Below are positions 1 to 8,619 of a stretch of 54,344 nt of DNA, in pieces (position 1 is the stretch's first letter; each line of letters opens with the position of its first letter). Under the pieces are notes generated by a model. That model was not told the origin of the DNA and searched no databases. It saw only the letters and a list, made by a program, of their open reading frames with translations. Source of the DNA: Pseudomonadota bacterium (GTDB taxonomy: Bacteria; Myxococcota_A; Polyangia; Polyangiales; Polyangiaceae). The DNA is taken from contig JAEYVE010000274.1 in assembly GCA_023432025.1 (NCBI GenBank), positions 1 to 54,344 on the forward strand. The letters run 5' to 3'. The position numbers were made by a program, and so were the translations under genes.

Positions 1-347
1 CCGCCAGGCGGCGGCGCGGACGGCGGCGCACCGCCAGGCGGCGGCGCGGACGGCAGCGCACCACCACGCGGCGGCGCAGCGGCGTACGCGCCTCCCTGCT
101 CGTCGAACTGGGTGGGCGTTTCGCCCCCGAGCTGCGCCTCCGGCAGGCGAGCATCCGGCGAGGTGTCGCCGAGCAGCGTGTCCGGCAGGCGCGCGTCGAG
201 CAGCGTATCGCCGAGCCCGGTTTCCGGCAGTCGTGCGTCGGGCGACGTGTCGTCGAGGGGCGTGTCCGGCAGGCGCGCCTCGGGCGACGTGTCGCCCTCC
301 AGTCCAGGACTCCGGGGAGGCACGCGAGGTGAAGACGGGTCGTTCAT
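1..347 (-). CDS. Partial repeat protein, N-terminal part only
   Basis: Not recognised as a family. An open frame runs leftward from an ATG at 345-347 to the window edge without a stop, giving the first 115 residues. After a short Pro/Ser-rich leader, residues 18-73 are four exact-length 14-residue tandem repeats of the type GDTSPDARLPDTxL. A Pro/Gly/Ala-rich stretch follows (SAPPPGGAPP repeated), encoded by a 30-bp DNA repeat at 1-60. There is no signal peptide or membrane segment in the visible part. It starts 40 bp downstream of the kinase gene on the same strand, so the two probably share a transcript and the kinase may act on or with it; that is inference. No strong Shine-Dalgarno sequence is visible. 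Myxobacterial proteins often carry such low-complexity linkers ahead of a C-terminal domain, which here lies outside the window. Confidence 0.6.
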   Translation of the reverse strand, partial: MNDPSSPRVPPRSPGLEGDTSPEARLPDTPLDDTSPDARLPETGLGDTLLDARLPDTLLGDTSPDARLPEAQLGGETPTQFDEQGGAYAAAPPRGGALPSAPPPGGAPPSAPPPG

Positions 348-387
348 GGGCGTCAGAGGGGCTCGCGCGGAGCGGGCCGCGGACGCC

Positions 388-1446
388 TCAGCGACCCAGC
401 AGCCTCATCACCACGATGGCTAGCACCACTCCCACGAGCAGGCATGCCGCCGCAACGCCCACCAGAAGCCCAGTGCCTGGGCGAGCCGAGCCGGGGGCCT
501 CCATCTGAACGGGCGTGGACGAACGAGAGGGCGAGGCGGCGCCGACAGGCTGCCCGTGGCCAGTGCCCGCGTAGGGGGCGAGCGCGGCAGCGAGGTCCTT
601 GGCGCTCTGGTACCGGTCGTCCGGCTTTTTGGCGAGCGCCTTTTCCAACACCCGGGCTAGCCCCTCGGGGAACTGCTTGTCGGCGACGCGCTCGTTCAGC
701 GGGATGATGGGCGCCGTGACGTGCTTTTGGATGTACTCCATCGGCGTCTTGGCATCGAACGGCAGCTTGCCCGTGAGCACCTCGTACAAAATGACGGCGA
801 GCGAGTAGATGTCGCTGCGAGCGTCGAGGGTGCGCCCTTGCGCTTGCTCGGGAGACATGAACTCCGGCGTACCGAACACCATTCCTTCTTGCGTCAAAAT
901 GATGCTGCCCGGCTGCATCTGCTGCTCGGTGACCTTGGCCAGACCGAAGTCCAACACCTTGGGGTAGTCCGTGAGACCGCCCTGGTTGCACAAGAAGATG
1001 TTTTCGGGCTTGAGGTCACGGTGCACGATGCCCATTTCGTGCGCTTCTTGGAGAGCGCCGCAAACCTGCACCAAAATGGGGATGGCGCGCTCCACCGGCA
1101 GCGGCCCACCGCGGCGCACGGTTTGGTTCAGGTTCTTGCCCTCCAACATCTCCATCACGATGTAGAGAGAGCCGTCCTCCTCGAGCTCACCGTACATGAA
1201 CACGCGCACGGTGTTCGGGTGCGTGAGCTGGCTCATCGCGCGCGCCTCGCGGCGGAAGCGACTGGTCAGATCCTTTCGCCCCACGAGCTTGGGGTGAAGA
1301 ATTTTGATGGCCACCTCGCGCTTCATCGCGGGCTGCGACGCGCGGTACACCGAGCCCATGCCCCCGGTGCCGATCTTTTGCAGGATCTTGAACTGCCCGT
1401 CGAGAATTTCGCGCCCGAGAAAGGCATCTGTTTGACGCGAAGCCAT
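388..1446 (-). CDS. Ser/Thr protein kinase with C-terminal membrane anchor
   Basis: A 352-residue Hanks-type kinase. The glycine loop GTGGMG (26-31), the VAIK lysine (Lys48), HRDLKPEN with catalytic Asp144, DFG (166-168) and the SPE variant of the APE motif (198-200) are all present, so it should be active. The kinase domain fills about residues 18-290. A Ser/Pro-rich linker and one hydrophobic helix (about 326-348) follow, ending in a few basic residues. This predicts a cytoplasmic kinase tethered to the inner membrane with essentially no extracytoplasmic sensor, so any signal must arrive by a partner or through the membrane. The partial repeat protein follows 40 bp downstream on the same strand and pgeF diverges upstream. 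The ATG start is supported by a normal N-terminus just before the kinase fold. Confidence 0.97.
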   Translation of the reverse strand: MASRQTDAFLGREILDGQFKILQKIGTGGMGSVYRASQPAMKREVAIKILHPKLVGRKDLTSRFRREARAMSQLTHPNTVRVFMYGELEEDGSLYIVMEMLEGKNLNQTVRRGGPLPVERAIPILVQVCGALQEAHEMGIVHRDLKPENIFLCNQGGLTDYPKVLDFGLAKVTEQQMQPGSIILTQEGMVFGTPEFMSPEQAQGRTLDARSDIYSLAVILYEVLTGKLPFDAKTPMEYIQKHVTAPIIPLNERVADKQFPEGLARVLEKALAKKPDDRYQSAKDLAAALAPYAGTGHGQPVGAASPSRSSTPVQMEAPGSARPGTGLLVGVAAACLLVGVVLAIVVMRLLGR

Positions 1447-1599
1447 CCGACGCCGGTGTTATCAAAAGTTTGAGGCCGCGTCCTCAAGAGAGCGGCAGGG
1501 CCGAGAAAACATCCAAATTGTCGCTCTCTGCTCGCCTCTCCGGTCGCCCAGGAGCCATCTCTCCCTGACTCGTGAGCTTCGTTGCCCCATACTCGAACG

Positions 1600-2394
1600 G
1601 TGACGGCAGCGGCGGAAACCATCCCTTTCCTGAAGAGCCGGCTCCTCGAGGAGGCCGGCTTTCGACATGCGTTTTTCACGCGCGCGGGGGGCGTCTCCGA
1701 GGGCGCACACGCAACGCTCAACTTTTCGGCGACGACGGGGGACCTGCCCGAGCGCTTCCGAGAAAACCTGAACCGCGGCGCGCAAGCGCTCGGCGTTCTG
1801 CCCGAGCACGTCTACTTCCTGCATCAAGTTCACGGAACGGAAACCCACGTGCTTTCGGGAAAGGAAGGCCGTGACGCCGTCGCCGCCACCGCCGGCGACG
1901 CACTCGTCAGCGCGAGCCCGCACATCGCTTGCGGCGTCCGCACCGCGGATTGCGTGCCGGTGCTCCTGGCCGACCCTCGAACGGGTTTCGTCGGCGCGGC
2001 GCACGCTGGCTGGCGCGGCGCGGCGGCCGGCGTGGTGCGCCAAGCCGTGGAAACCTTACGACGCCAGGGCGCGCGCGGCCCGCTGCTCGCGGCGGTCGGC
2101 CCCCACATCTCGGTGCGCGCCTTCGAGGTTTCGGAAGAGGTTGCCGCCGAGCTCGAGGCCGCGGCGGGCGGCGTCCACGTCATCGAACGCGGCTTCGGCC
2201 CCAAACCCCACGTCGACTTGCGTCGCCTCATTCACGCTCAGCTGCGGGGGCTCGGCGTCGCCGCCATCGACGACGTTCCTGGCTGCACCCTCCTGGAACC
2301 CGAGCTCTTCTTTTCGTTTCGCCGCGACGGTCAAGCGAGCGGACGTCACTTGTCGGCCATCGTCGCGCGGCCTCCAATCGACGCAGCGCGCTGA
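1600..2394 (+). CDS. pgeF: Laccase-domain protein PgeF (YfiH family), peptidoglycan editing factor
   Basis: The protein has the multicopper-polyphenol-oxidase/laccase fold of the YfiH/PgeF family. The metal-site residues are visible: the His in HQVHG, the Cys in TADCVP and the His in HAGWRG. In E. coli this family cleaves misincorporated L-Ser-containing UDP-MurNAc dipeptide and so keeps peptidoglycan precursors correct; some relatives show purine-nucleoside deaminase or phosphorylase activity. Length (264 residues) is normal for the family. I chose the GTG at 1600; a TTG six codons upstream (1582) in the same frame is the alternative, and neither has a clear Shine-Dalgarno sequence. It diverges from the kinase gene with 153 bp between the starts. 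Its stop codon lies inside the first copy of a duplicated 30-bp segment. Confidence 0.92.
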   Translation: MTAAAETIPFLKSRLLEEAGFRHAFFTRAGGVSEGAHATLNFSATTGDLPERFRENLNRGAQALGVLPEHVYFLHQVHGTETHVLSGKEGRDAVAATAGDALVSASPHIACGVRTADCVPVLLADPRTGFVGAAHAGWRGAAAGVVRQAVETLRRQGARGPLLAAVGPHISVRAFEVSEEVAAELEAAAGGVHVIERGFGPKPHVDLRRLIHAQLRGLGVAAIDDVPGCTLLEPELFFSFRRDGQASGRHLSAIVARPPIDAAR

Positions 2395-2432
2395 GTAGCC
2401 GTCCCAATCGACGCAGCGCTCTGAGCGGCCGT
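2374..2432 (+). repeat. 30-bp direct duplication across the pgeF stop codon
   Basis: A segment starting CCAATCGACGCAGCGC occurs at 2374-2402 and again at 2404-2432 with few mismatches. The first copy encodes the last residues and TGA of pgeF and the second is non-coding. It looks like a slippage-type duplication. Confidence 0.75.
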
Positions 2433-2660
2433 GAAGTCACGGCCTTCTCTGCGGGGCGAACGCCGCTCCTCGCTCCGCCTCTCGCCTTCGTCCGCTGTCG
2501 TCGTCGTTGGTGTTCTTGGGAGGAATCAACGCGCGGCTCGGGCGCGGTGCTCCCGCACTACGGCAGCTTGGCGCCTTTGCGTGAGTCTTCTCCGCGAACA
2601 AGTTGAGACACCACGTGAGCTGACTCGCGGCCGTCTCCGTTCCCTCGCGGTGGTACGACC
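2395..2660. other. Non-coding gap between pgeF and the zinc-finger/AgmX gene
   Basis: It holds the second half of the 30-bp duplication, a hairpin at 2427-2444 and one copy (2545-2562) of an 18-bp motif found in two other intergenic regions of this window. I see no convincing small gene or promoter. Confidence 0.6.
2427..2450 (+). terminator. Possible terminator hairpin after pgeF
   Basis: GGCCGTGA (2427-2434) is separated by two bases from its perfect complement TCACGGCC (2437-2444), and TTCTCT follows. The stem sits 32 bp after the pgeF stop. It could end that transcript, but it is also a near-perfect palindrome that a protein could bind. Confidence 0.4.
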
Positions 2661-4301
2661 ATGGCGACGCGGATCAGGTGTTCATTTTGCGACTACGTGA
2701 TGAATGCGCCGGAAACGGCGTCGACGAACACCTCGCGCATGGAGTGGACCTGCCTCGGCTGCGACTCACCCATCATCGTCGAGGCTTCCCCGTCAGCGCT
2801 CGGCTCGGCCCTCCGCGCCGCGCCACTCCAACCCGGCTCGACGGGGACCCACAGCCCGACCAAACCGACGACCTCCGGCGTCACGAGCTCGCCCAGGCCG
2901 AGCGCCGTTGAAGTCGAGGTCGTTCCAGAGCCAGCGCCACTGCCCGTCGAGCAACCAGCGGCTCCTCCCTCCAGAAACACGCTACCTGCGCTCGGCGCGT
3001 CACCTCCAGCGGCGACGTCTTGGAGCTCTCATCGGAGTCCGCCTCCTCCGGCGCCGCCGCGCGCGCCTCTACCTCCGCGACGGACACCGCCACCACCGCC
3101 GCCGCTCAGAGCTCGCCCAAGCTCGAGCCCACCGCCCCCGTTCCTCGAAGCTCTGGGCTCCAAGCGAGCGCGCGTGTCGCTCTCGCCGCTCACTCCGCCA
3201 CCACGTACGCACGCGAGCTCGCTCGAAGCGCGCAGCGTCTCCGGCGTGCAATCGCTTCGCGCTCCTGCTCCCCACGTCGATGCGAGCTCGGCCGCACCGA
3301 GCAACCCAGCACGTCTACCACCGCCTGCGCCGCGCTCGGAGCCGACGTCCAACCCTGACGCGCGTCCCGCGCCCACGCAGCGCAGCGCACAAGCACCGCG
3401 TTGGGTGTACGGAGCGCTGGCCGCCGTGACGTTGGCGAGCGGTGGGACCGGCTACTTGCTCCACGACGCCTCGCTCCTTTTCGTCGAAGCGCGCGAAACA
3501 CGTAGCACGTCGCCAGCTCTAGCGTCGCCGCCGCGGCTCGAGCTCGCGACGGACGAGCCGACGCAGGTGGTGGAGGCGAGCTACGCGCCGCCCGCGGCAG
3601 AAGCCCCGCCTACGGCCTTCACCGCTTCGCCCGAAAGCGACTCTCTCGTCGCGGACGCGGTAAAACCCCAAGACGAGGCTCCCGCGCAAGGCGCGCTGCC
3701 GTCGGCGAAGCACACCGTAGACAACAGGGGCACCGCGCCCGCTCGAATCGCGGCCGCGCCACTCGCAACGCCGCAGAGCGCGCCCGCACCAGTCGCAACG
3801 CCGCCCAGCGCGCCACGCGCAGTGGAAGCGGTCAACGCGAGTCCGGCCCTCCAGAAGATCCCTTCCGTGCCTGCCCCCACCGCAGCCACCGCGGGCAGCC
3901 CCGTCGCACGACCCGCAGCGCCGAACGGAGCCACCCCGGCCGTCGGAGTGGCTTCCCGCGGTGGCTCGACGCCGCCTGCTCCCACTCCGCAAGTTGCAGC
4001 ACCCAGCGAGGAAGCGACGGCGCCGTCGCTTCCTCCCTTCGACAAAAGCGCGGCGCGCCTCGCGCTCGACGTGGCTGGCGCGCGCGCGCAAAGCTGCCGT
4101 CAGGCGAGCGATCCGGCAGGATCGGCGCGCATCATCGTCACGTTCGCGCCCTCGGGACGCGTCACGACAGCAACGGTTTCAGGCGCGCCTTACGCCGGCA
4201 CCGCGACGGGCGGCTGCGTCGCCACCGCGTTCCGCGGCGCCGCTGTCCCCGCCTTCGCGGGCCCCGCAATCACCGTCACCAAGACGGTGGGCCTGAACTG
4301 A
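2661..4301 (+). CDS. Zinc-finger, single-pass membrane protein with AgmX/PglI-type C-terminal domain
   Basis: A 546-residue protein. Residues 7-34 hold four cysteines in two CxxC pairs (RCSFCDY and TCLGCDS), resembling the MJ0042-type zinc finger that opens many myxobacterial proteins. A long Pro/Ala/Ser-rich linker follows, then one transmembrane helix near residues 247-266, a second low-complexity stretch and a compact C-terminal domain (about 456-546) with two conserved cysteines and a TonB-C-like ending. This order matches AgmX/PglI-type proteins, some of which were linked to gliding motility in Myxococcus xanthus. The predicted topology puts the finger in the cytoplasm and the C-terminal domain in the periplasm, so it could pass force or a signal across the inner membrane. 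Start ATG 2661 directly precedes the finger. It converges on the HzsA-like gene. Confidence 0.8.
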   Translation: MATRIRCSFCDYVMNAPETASTNTSRMEWTCLGCDSPIIVEASPSALGSALRAAPLQPGSTGTHSPTKPTTSGVTSSPRPSAVEVEVVPEPAPLPVEQPAAPPSRNTLPALGASPPAATSWSSHRSPPPPAPPRAPLPPRRTPPPPPPLRARPSSSPPPPFLEALGSKRARVSLSPLTPPPRTHASSLEARSVSGVQSLRAPAPHVDASSAAPSNPARLPPPAPRSEPTSNPDARPAPTQRSAQAPRWVYGALAAVTLASGGTGYLLHDASLLFVEARETRSTSPALASPPRLELATDEPTQVVEASYAPPAAEAPPTAFTASPESDSLVADAVKPQDEAPAQGALPSAKHTVDNRGTAPARIAAAPLATPQSAPAPVATPPSAPRAVEAVNASPALQKIPSVPAPTAATAGSPVARPAAPNGATPAVGVASRGGSTPPAPTPQVAAPSEEATAPSLPPFDKSAARLALDVAGARAQSCRQASDPAGSARIIVTFAPSGRVTTATVSGAPYAGTATGGCVATAFRGAAVPAFAGPAITVTKTVGLN

Positions 4302-4362
4302 AACACGCGCCGAAACGCATTCCGAAACGACCCGCCCGAGCTCCGAAAGAGCCCGCTCGCGC

Positions 4363-7300
4363 TCAGCGCAGATCGACACGAGGCCCGTTCTTGGCTTGCA
4401 CGTCGGAGGCCTGAGTGAGCACGTCGGGGTTGGCGGCAACGTCGTGCTCGAAGCCGCTGACGGAGCCGTGACACCCGCCGCACATGCCGTCGAAGAGGCC
4501 GCGGGGAAACGACTGACGCAAACTTTCGCCCGGATAGAACTGGAACTGCTCGCGAACGAAATGCGCGGTCGGTCCGTCGTCACCGTCCAAACGCACCGTC
4601 CCGCGGTACGTGAACGGAATCCCGCCCGGAAGACGCACGTTGGCGGACCCGTCCTTCATGAGCGGGACCGTGCCGAGCTGACGGCGCCGCACGTACACCC
4701 GACCAAACTCGTCCTCTTCCACGTAGCGAAGCGCGTCCGCGAAGCTCTCGATGCCCGCCTCCGGCGGGAGTAGCTCGAACAGCTCGAGCGGCGCATTGGG
4801 GCCAATTTCCCGCCCCGTGCGCGTATTCTGGAACAAGAGGCTCAAGAGCAGCGGCGCGTCCAAGTAGAGCACGTCGGCGTAGTCGCGCCCGGGCGTGACG
4901 CGCGTAGCGCCGTTCACTTCGTCGAAGCGCGAATGAAACACGCGACGAGGCTGACGCGCATAGACCGCGACGGGCCACAGAAGGTCGCGCGCCGCGTCCG
5001 TCAGTAGCTCCGCACGCTCACCCGTTTCCGGATGAACCACGAAAATACCGAAGCCGCCCGAGAAGCTCGCGACGTCCGTCACGTCCGGCGCGTAGCTCAC
5101 GAGCAGACGCCCGTCGGGCAGCGGCGACGGGCTGCGATACGCGCCGCGCGTTTCTCCGGGCTTGCCGGTGGCCCCTTCGTCCAGGATGCGCATCGAGCGC
5201 TGAAAAAAGTCCGAATTGAAATGGTCGATGGCGCCGGGATCTTGGGGGAAGTCTTCCGGGCGGTCGCTGCGCTGATCGATACCGACGCTGCGGTTGACGA
5301 CGACCAGCGTACCGGCCCCGTGCTGCGCGCCTCGGTCGCTGAAGATGCCGACCAGGTTCTTGTCCGACAGCTCGACGATGTCCGTCATTTGGTCGAACGC
5401 GACGCTGCTGCGCTGAGCGAAGAGCGGATGATAGTCCCCGCCGTCCATGTTGATGCGGCGTCCGGCGAGCTGATAGAAGCCGGGCGCGCGCTTTTCGGTC
5501 GTGAAAATGAGGCGACCGTCGCTCATGAACGATGGCGCGAGCTCTTGATCCAGCAAGAAGGTGAGCTGGCGTACGCGGGGGCCCTCGCTCACGTCTTCGA
5601 GCACGTACAGGTTGGCGTTCAGGCGGCTCGGCTCCGCGGGTGAGCGCTGCGGGCCCCGGTAGGAGAACGCCGCGGCGTTCGTTACATTTCCGCGCGTCGA
5701 TACGAACACGATGCGCCCGTCGGGCGAAAACGTCGGATCGAAGTCGTGCACGAGCTCGCCGTTGTCGGGCAGCTCGTTGCCCTGGTCGTCCACCGGCGCA
5801 GCCGCAATGGTGGGCTCCACCGCGCACGTGCCGTCCCGCTCGACCACGTAAATGCGGAAGGCCTCCGAGGCCGCCCGACGCGCCGCGAACGCGATGCGCG
5901 TGCCGTCCCACGACACCGCGGGCCGCCGCGCGTCGCTCGTGTCCGGGTTCAGGCCGCACGCTTCCGACAGGCTCGTTTCCGCGCCCACGCTGAGCGCGCC
6001 GTCTTCCGCCTCCGTCAGCGTGGCCTGCACGACCTCCGCGCCCGGGCGAAAAACGCCGTAGTCCTGCGGCGTGTCCGCGTCCGTCGCCGCGCTGCGCCGG
6101 ACGAACACGACGGACTCGAGCGGCACGCTGTTTTCCATTCGCGCCGCGCGCTCCCGCGCGATCCACGCCACGATGACGCAGTAGGGATCTTGTTCGTCGA
6201 GTGGACCCGACGCCGCTGCTTCCAGATCACACGCCGCTGGGTCTCCGCCGCTGCCGAAGAGCGGGCCGCCGCGGTGCGTGATGCCACCGTCGGACGACGC
6301 CAGGTTCTTCTTGATCAAGCGGCTCGCGTTGGGGTCACTCGACTCGAGCGCCACTTGCTCGAGCGTGAGCTCGTAGTTGCGCCGCGTTGCTGCCAGGCCG
6401 AAGTGCCCCGCGCTGCCTCCCCGCAAACGATAGTCGTGGAACATGGTCGGTGAGTGACAACCGAGCATCATGCAGCCGCGCTTGACCAACATGGGCTGCA
6501 CCCGCGACGTGAAAAACGGAAACCCCGGGTCGTCCGGGACGTCGCTCGGGCCGCCCTTGGCCTCCGCCCACTCGCGTAGCGCGCGGTAGCCCTCGTCGCT
6601 GGTCGACTCGAAGATCACGCCGCCTTCGTGGAAGGTGCCGCCGAAGGTGGGGGCGAGCGTACGCCGCAAGAGCTCGCTGGAGTCCGTATCGACCGAAATG
6701 TAGTCGGACGCCGCAAAGTAATTCCAACGCTTCTGCTCGTTGCTCGAGCCGCACGTGAATTGCAGCGAGTTGGCGGGAGAGCCGTGGCAGTTTCCGGCTG
6801 CACAGCTCTTGGCGATGACCGCGCCTGCGGCCTCGAACTTCGCGTAGTCGTCTCCTTCGGGGTCCACCGAGGGATCGAAGTTGGGATCGACGCCGAGCGT
6901 TTCCGTGCACGGCGTGCGGTCGCCTTGCGACGCCGCGGCGGGCGCGTTGTTTTCGGCGGCGCCTCCGCGAATCCACGTTTCCAGCTGCGTGAACGCCGCG
7001 CTCGTCATGTCGAGTGAGGAGCCACCGACGTGCGCGATGTCGGTGTGGATGATTTGCGGCTCGGAGCCGTCCCACGACGTAATGCGGATCGAGTAGGGCG
7101 GCAGCGCCTTCAGGAGGAGGCCCGGAACCCCATAAGGCCCGTAGTCCGTGAGCAGATCCCGTCTGCGGCTGAGCGCGTCGTAGCTCTCCACGCTCAGGTT
7201 TCCGAGCGCGTTCCCGAACTCGTCCGCGGTGACGTGACAGCTCGACTGCGACGGGCTCGAGGCACACGAGTTGCCCAAGATGGGCTCGATACGTCTTTGA

Positions 7301-7485
7301 TAGAAGGTGGTGCGCTCGGGCTCTTCGTTCCGCTCGCAGCCCAGGAGCGCGAGCGCGGGAAGCAAGAGCCCGAGGGACCCGAGCCGCGAGGACGCCCGAA
7401 GAGAGCGCCCCGCAGCCGGTGACGCACCACCGGACGAGAAAGAAAAAGTGTCAGCCAAGCGCAGACGGAACGAGCGGAAGCGCAT
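4363..7485 (-). CDS. HzsA-like multihaem beta-propeller lipoprotein 1
   Basis: A 1040-residue secreted protein with a basic N-terminus and lipobox LALLGC (Cys50). Haem-type motifs come first: a CX8CH (Cys74-His84), two CX4CH motifs (CAAGNCH at 228-234 and CMMLGCH at 338-344) and, near the end, a canonical CGGCH (1002-1006). Between about 455 and 880 it has repeated PD40/WD40-like blades such as FSPDGRIVFVSTRG and LPDGRLLVSY. This order resembles the alpha subunit of hydrazine synthase (HzsA) and the wider HzsA-related group, but nothing nearby suggests anammox metabolism. It is paralogous to the protein at 8620-11001. It lies 117 bp after the HEAT-repeat gene, with a hairpin in that gap, so it may be partly uncoupled. 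The start lacks a clear Shine-Dalgarno sequence. A periplasmic electron-transfer or enzymatic role is inferred. Confidence 0.75.
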   Translation of the reverse strand: MRFRSFRLRLADTFSFSSGGASPAAGRSLRASSRLGSLGLLLPALALLGCERNEEPERTTFYQRRIEPILGNSCASSPSQSSCHVTADEFGNALGNLSVESYDALSRRRDLLTDYGPYGVPGLLLKALPPYSIRITSWDGSEPQIIHTDIAHVGGSSLDMTSAAFTQLETWIRGGAAENNAPAAASQGDRTPCTETLGVDPNFDPSVDPEGDDYAKFEAAGAVIAKSCAAGNCHGSPANSLQFTCGSSNEQKRWNYFAASDYISVDTDSSELLRRTLAPTFGGTFHEGGVIFESTSDEGYRALREWAEAKGGPSDVPDDPGFPFFTSRVQPMLVKRGCMMLGCHSPTMFHDYRLRGGSAGHFGLAATRRNYELTLEQVALESSDPNASRLIKKNLASSDGGITHRGGPLFGSGGDPAACDLEAAASGPLDEQDPYCVIVAWIARERAARMENSVPLESVVFVRRSAATDADTPQDYGVFRPGAEVVQATLTEAEDGALSVGAETSLSEACGLNPDTSDARRPAVSWDGTRIAFAARRAASEAFRIYVVERDGTCAVEPTIAAAPVDDQGNELPDNGELVHDFDPTFSPDGRIVFVSTRGNVTNAAAFSYRGPQRSPAEPSRLNANLYVLEDVSEGPRVRQLTFLLDQELAPSFMSDGRLIFTTEKRAPGFYQLAGRRINMDGGDYHPLFAQRSSVAFDQMTDIVELSDKNLVGIFSDRGAQHGAGTLVVVNRSVGIDQRSDRPEDFPQDPGAIDHFNSDFFQRSMRILDEGATGKPGETRGAYRSPSPLPDGRLLVSYAPDVTDVASFSGGFGIFVVHPETGERAELLTDAARDLLWPVAVYARQPRRVFHSRFDEVNGATRVTPGRDYADVLYLDAPLLLSLLFQNTRTGREIGPNAPLELFELLPPEAGIESFADALRYVEEDEFGRVYVRRRQLGTVPLMKDGSANVRLPGGIPFTYRGTVRLDGDDGPTAHFVREQFQFYPGESLRQSFPRGLFDGMCGGCHGSVSGFEHDVAANPDVLTQASDVQAKNGPRVDLR

Positions 7486-7520
7486 CTTGCTGGAAACCCG
7501 AAGGGCACAGAGGCGTTCGA

Positions 7521-7551
7521 GAGCTCACCCGCGCACTCGCGACGTGAGCTC
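7521..7551 (-). terminator. Inverted repeat between HEAT-repeat gene and HzsA-like gene 1
   Basis: GAGCTCAC (7521-7528) and GTGAGCTC (7544-7551) are perfect 8-bp complements separated by 15 bases. No T-run follows on either strand. It may be a weak terminator, a processing hairpin or an operator. Confidence 0.3.
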
Positions 7552-7602
7552 GTCGAGCGATCCGTTGTATCACGTCAGCACGGGCAGGCGGCCCCGAAGC
7601 TC

Positions 7603-8616
7603 TCACAACCTACGAAGTGCGATACGCGCCGCGTCACGCACACGTGGGTCCGGATCCTCCTCCGCCGCCGTGGACACGGCGCTCTTGGCGCCGCCCGCCG
7701 CCAAACGACCGAGCGCGGAAACGGCGGCCTGACGCACGCCGGCGTCCGGCTCGGTTTCGGGCGAGACGAGCGCTTCGAGCTCTTCCACGAGCTCATCGCT
7801 GACGGGGCCGCGGTGGATGGAGGAGAGGACTTGCGCCGCCCGCCGCCGCACCGCCGCCGAGTCGTCGTCGAGGCAAGCGATGACAGCGTCCGTGCCGGTG
7901 AAGCGATGGAGGCGCAAGATGCCTTCCAGGGCCGCCAGACGCACTTCTTCGCTTTCGTCACCCAGCGCGATGGCGAGCTCTCCCTGAGGACCTTCGTGGC
8001 CCATGCGCCCGAGCGCGCGCACGGCGTGGAGACGCACGCGCGGCGACTCGTCCGCCACCGCCGCCTCCGCGACGGGCTCGAGGCCCGCGTACGTGAGGAA
8101 CTCGCCCAGCGCGTCCGCGGCGTAGGCGCGCTCGCCCTCGGACGCGGTGGGATCTCCGAGCGTTTGCACCACTTGCGCGTACACTCCGTCGGGGCCGAAC
8201 ACGCCGAATATTCTGCGCCGTAGCCACCACGCGCCGATTTCGCGTGTCTTGGGGTGCCCGTCGTAGAGGAGCTTGGCCACGTACGGGATGCAGTCCAAAC
8301 ACTCCACCCGCTCGCCGTGCTCCAGCGTGCGCCAGATGCGGCTGGGCGCCACGTTGGGCATACTCACCGCCTTGATGGCGTCGGGTGTGCTCAAGCTCTC
8401 GAGAGACTCTGGAGCGAGCTGCGTGTACACCTTGGCGCGACCGGAGTGGACACGCCTGCCGTCTTCCGCCTCGTCCGCCAAGCCGAGCGACCCCATGAAG
8501 ACGCCCGCCACGAGCACCTGGGCCGCCAAGAAGCGCCCGCGACCGGTGAATGCCCGCGCGAGCTTGGGGCCCAGAGTGTTTGGAGTCCTGGTGCTGCCTG
8601 TCGTTTCGCGAGTCAT
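7603..8616 (-). CDS. Secreted HEAT-repeat protein
   Basis: A 337-residue protein. The N-terminus is basic and followed by a hydrophobic segment (about 28-46) that fits a signal peptide or anchor. From about residue 100 to the end it is built of HEAT-like alpha-helical repeats of the type DESPRVRLHAVRALGRMG and DPDPRVRDAARIALRRL, with a CLDC pair near residue 105. HEAT repeats form curved protein-binding surfaces, so it is probably a scaffold or partner subunit. Its ATG is 3 bp past the stop of the upstream HzsA-like gene 2, with a GGAG Shine-Dalgarno sequence inside that gene's end, so the two are almost certainly co-translated. A complex with the two haem lipoproteins is the natural inference. 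Confidence 0.88.
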   Translation of the reverse strand: MTRETTGSTRTPNTLGPKLARAFTGRGRFLAAQVLVAGVFMGSLGLADEAEDGRRVHSGRAKVYTQLAPESLESLSTPDAIKAVSMPNVAPSRIWRTLEHGERVECLDCIPYVAKLLYDGHPKTREIGAWWLRRRIFGVFGPDGVYAQVVQTLGDPTASEGERAYAADALGEFLTYAGLEPVAEAAVADESPRVRLHAVRALGRMGHEGPQGELAIALGDESEEVRLAALEGILRLHRFTGTDAVIACLDDDSAAVRRRAAQVLSSIHRGPVSDELVEELEALVSPETEPDAGVRQAAVSALGRLAAGGAKSAVSTAAEEDPDPRVRDAARIALRRL

Positions 8617-8619
8617 GGC

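Noticed and set aside
721..1473. Long plus-strand frame opposite the kinase gene
   Set aside because: It is a mirror frame caused by high GC; the minus strand encodes a complete kinase. The same applies to long frames opposite priA, rimK, the transglycosylase, the sulfatase and the GldG-like gene.
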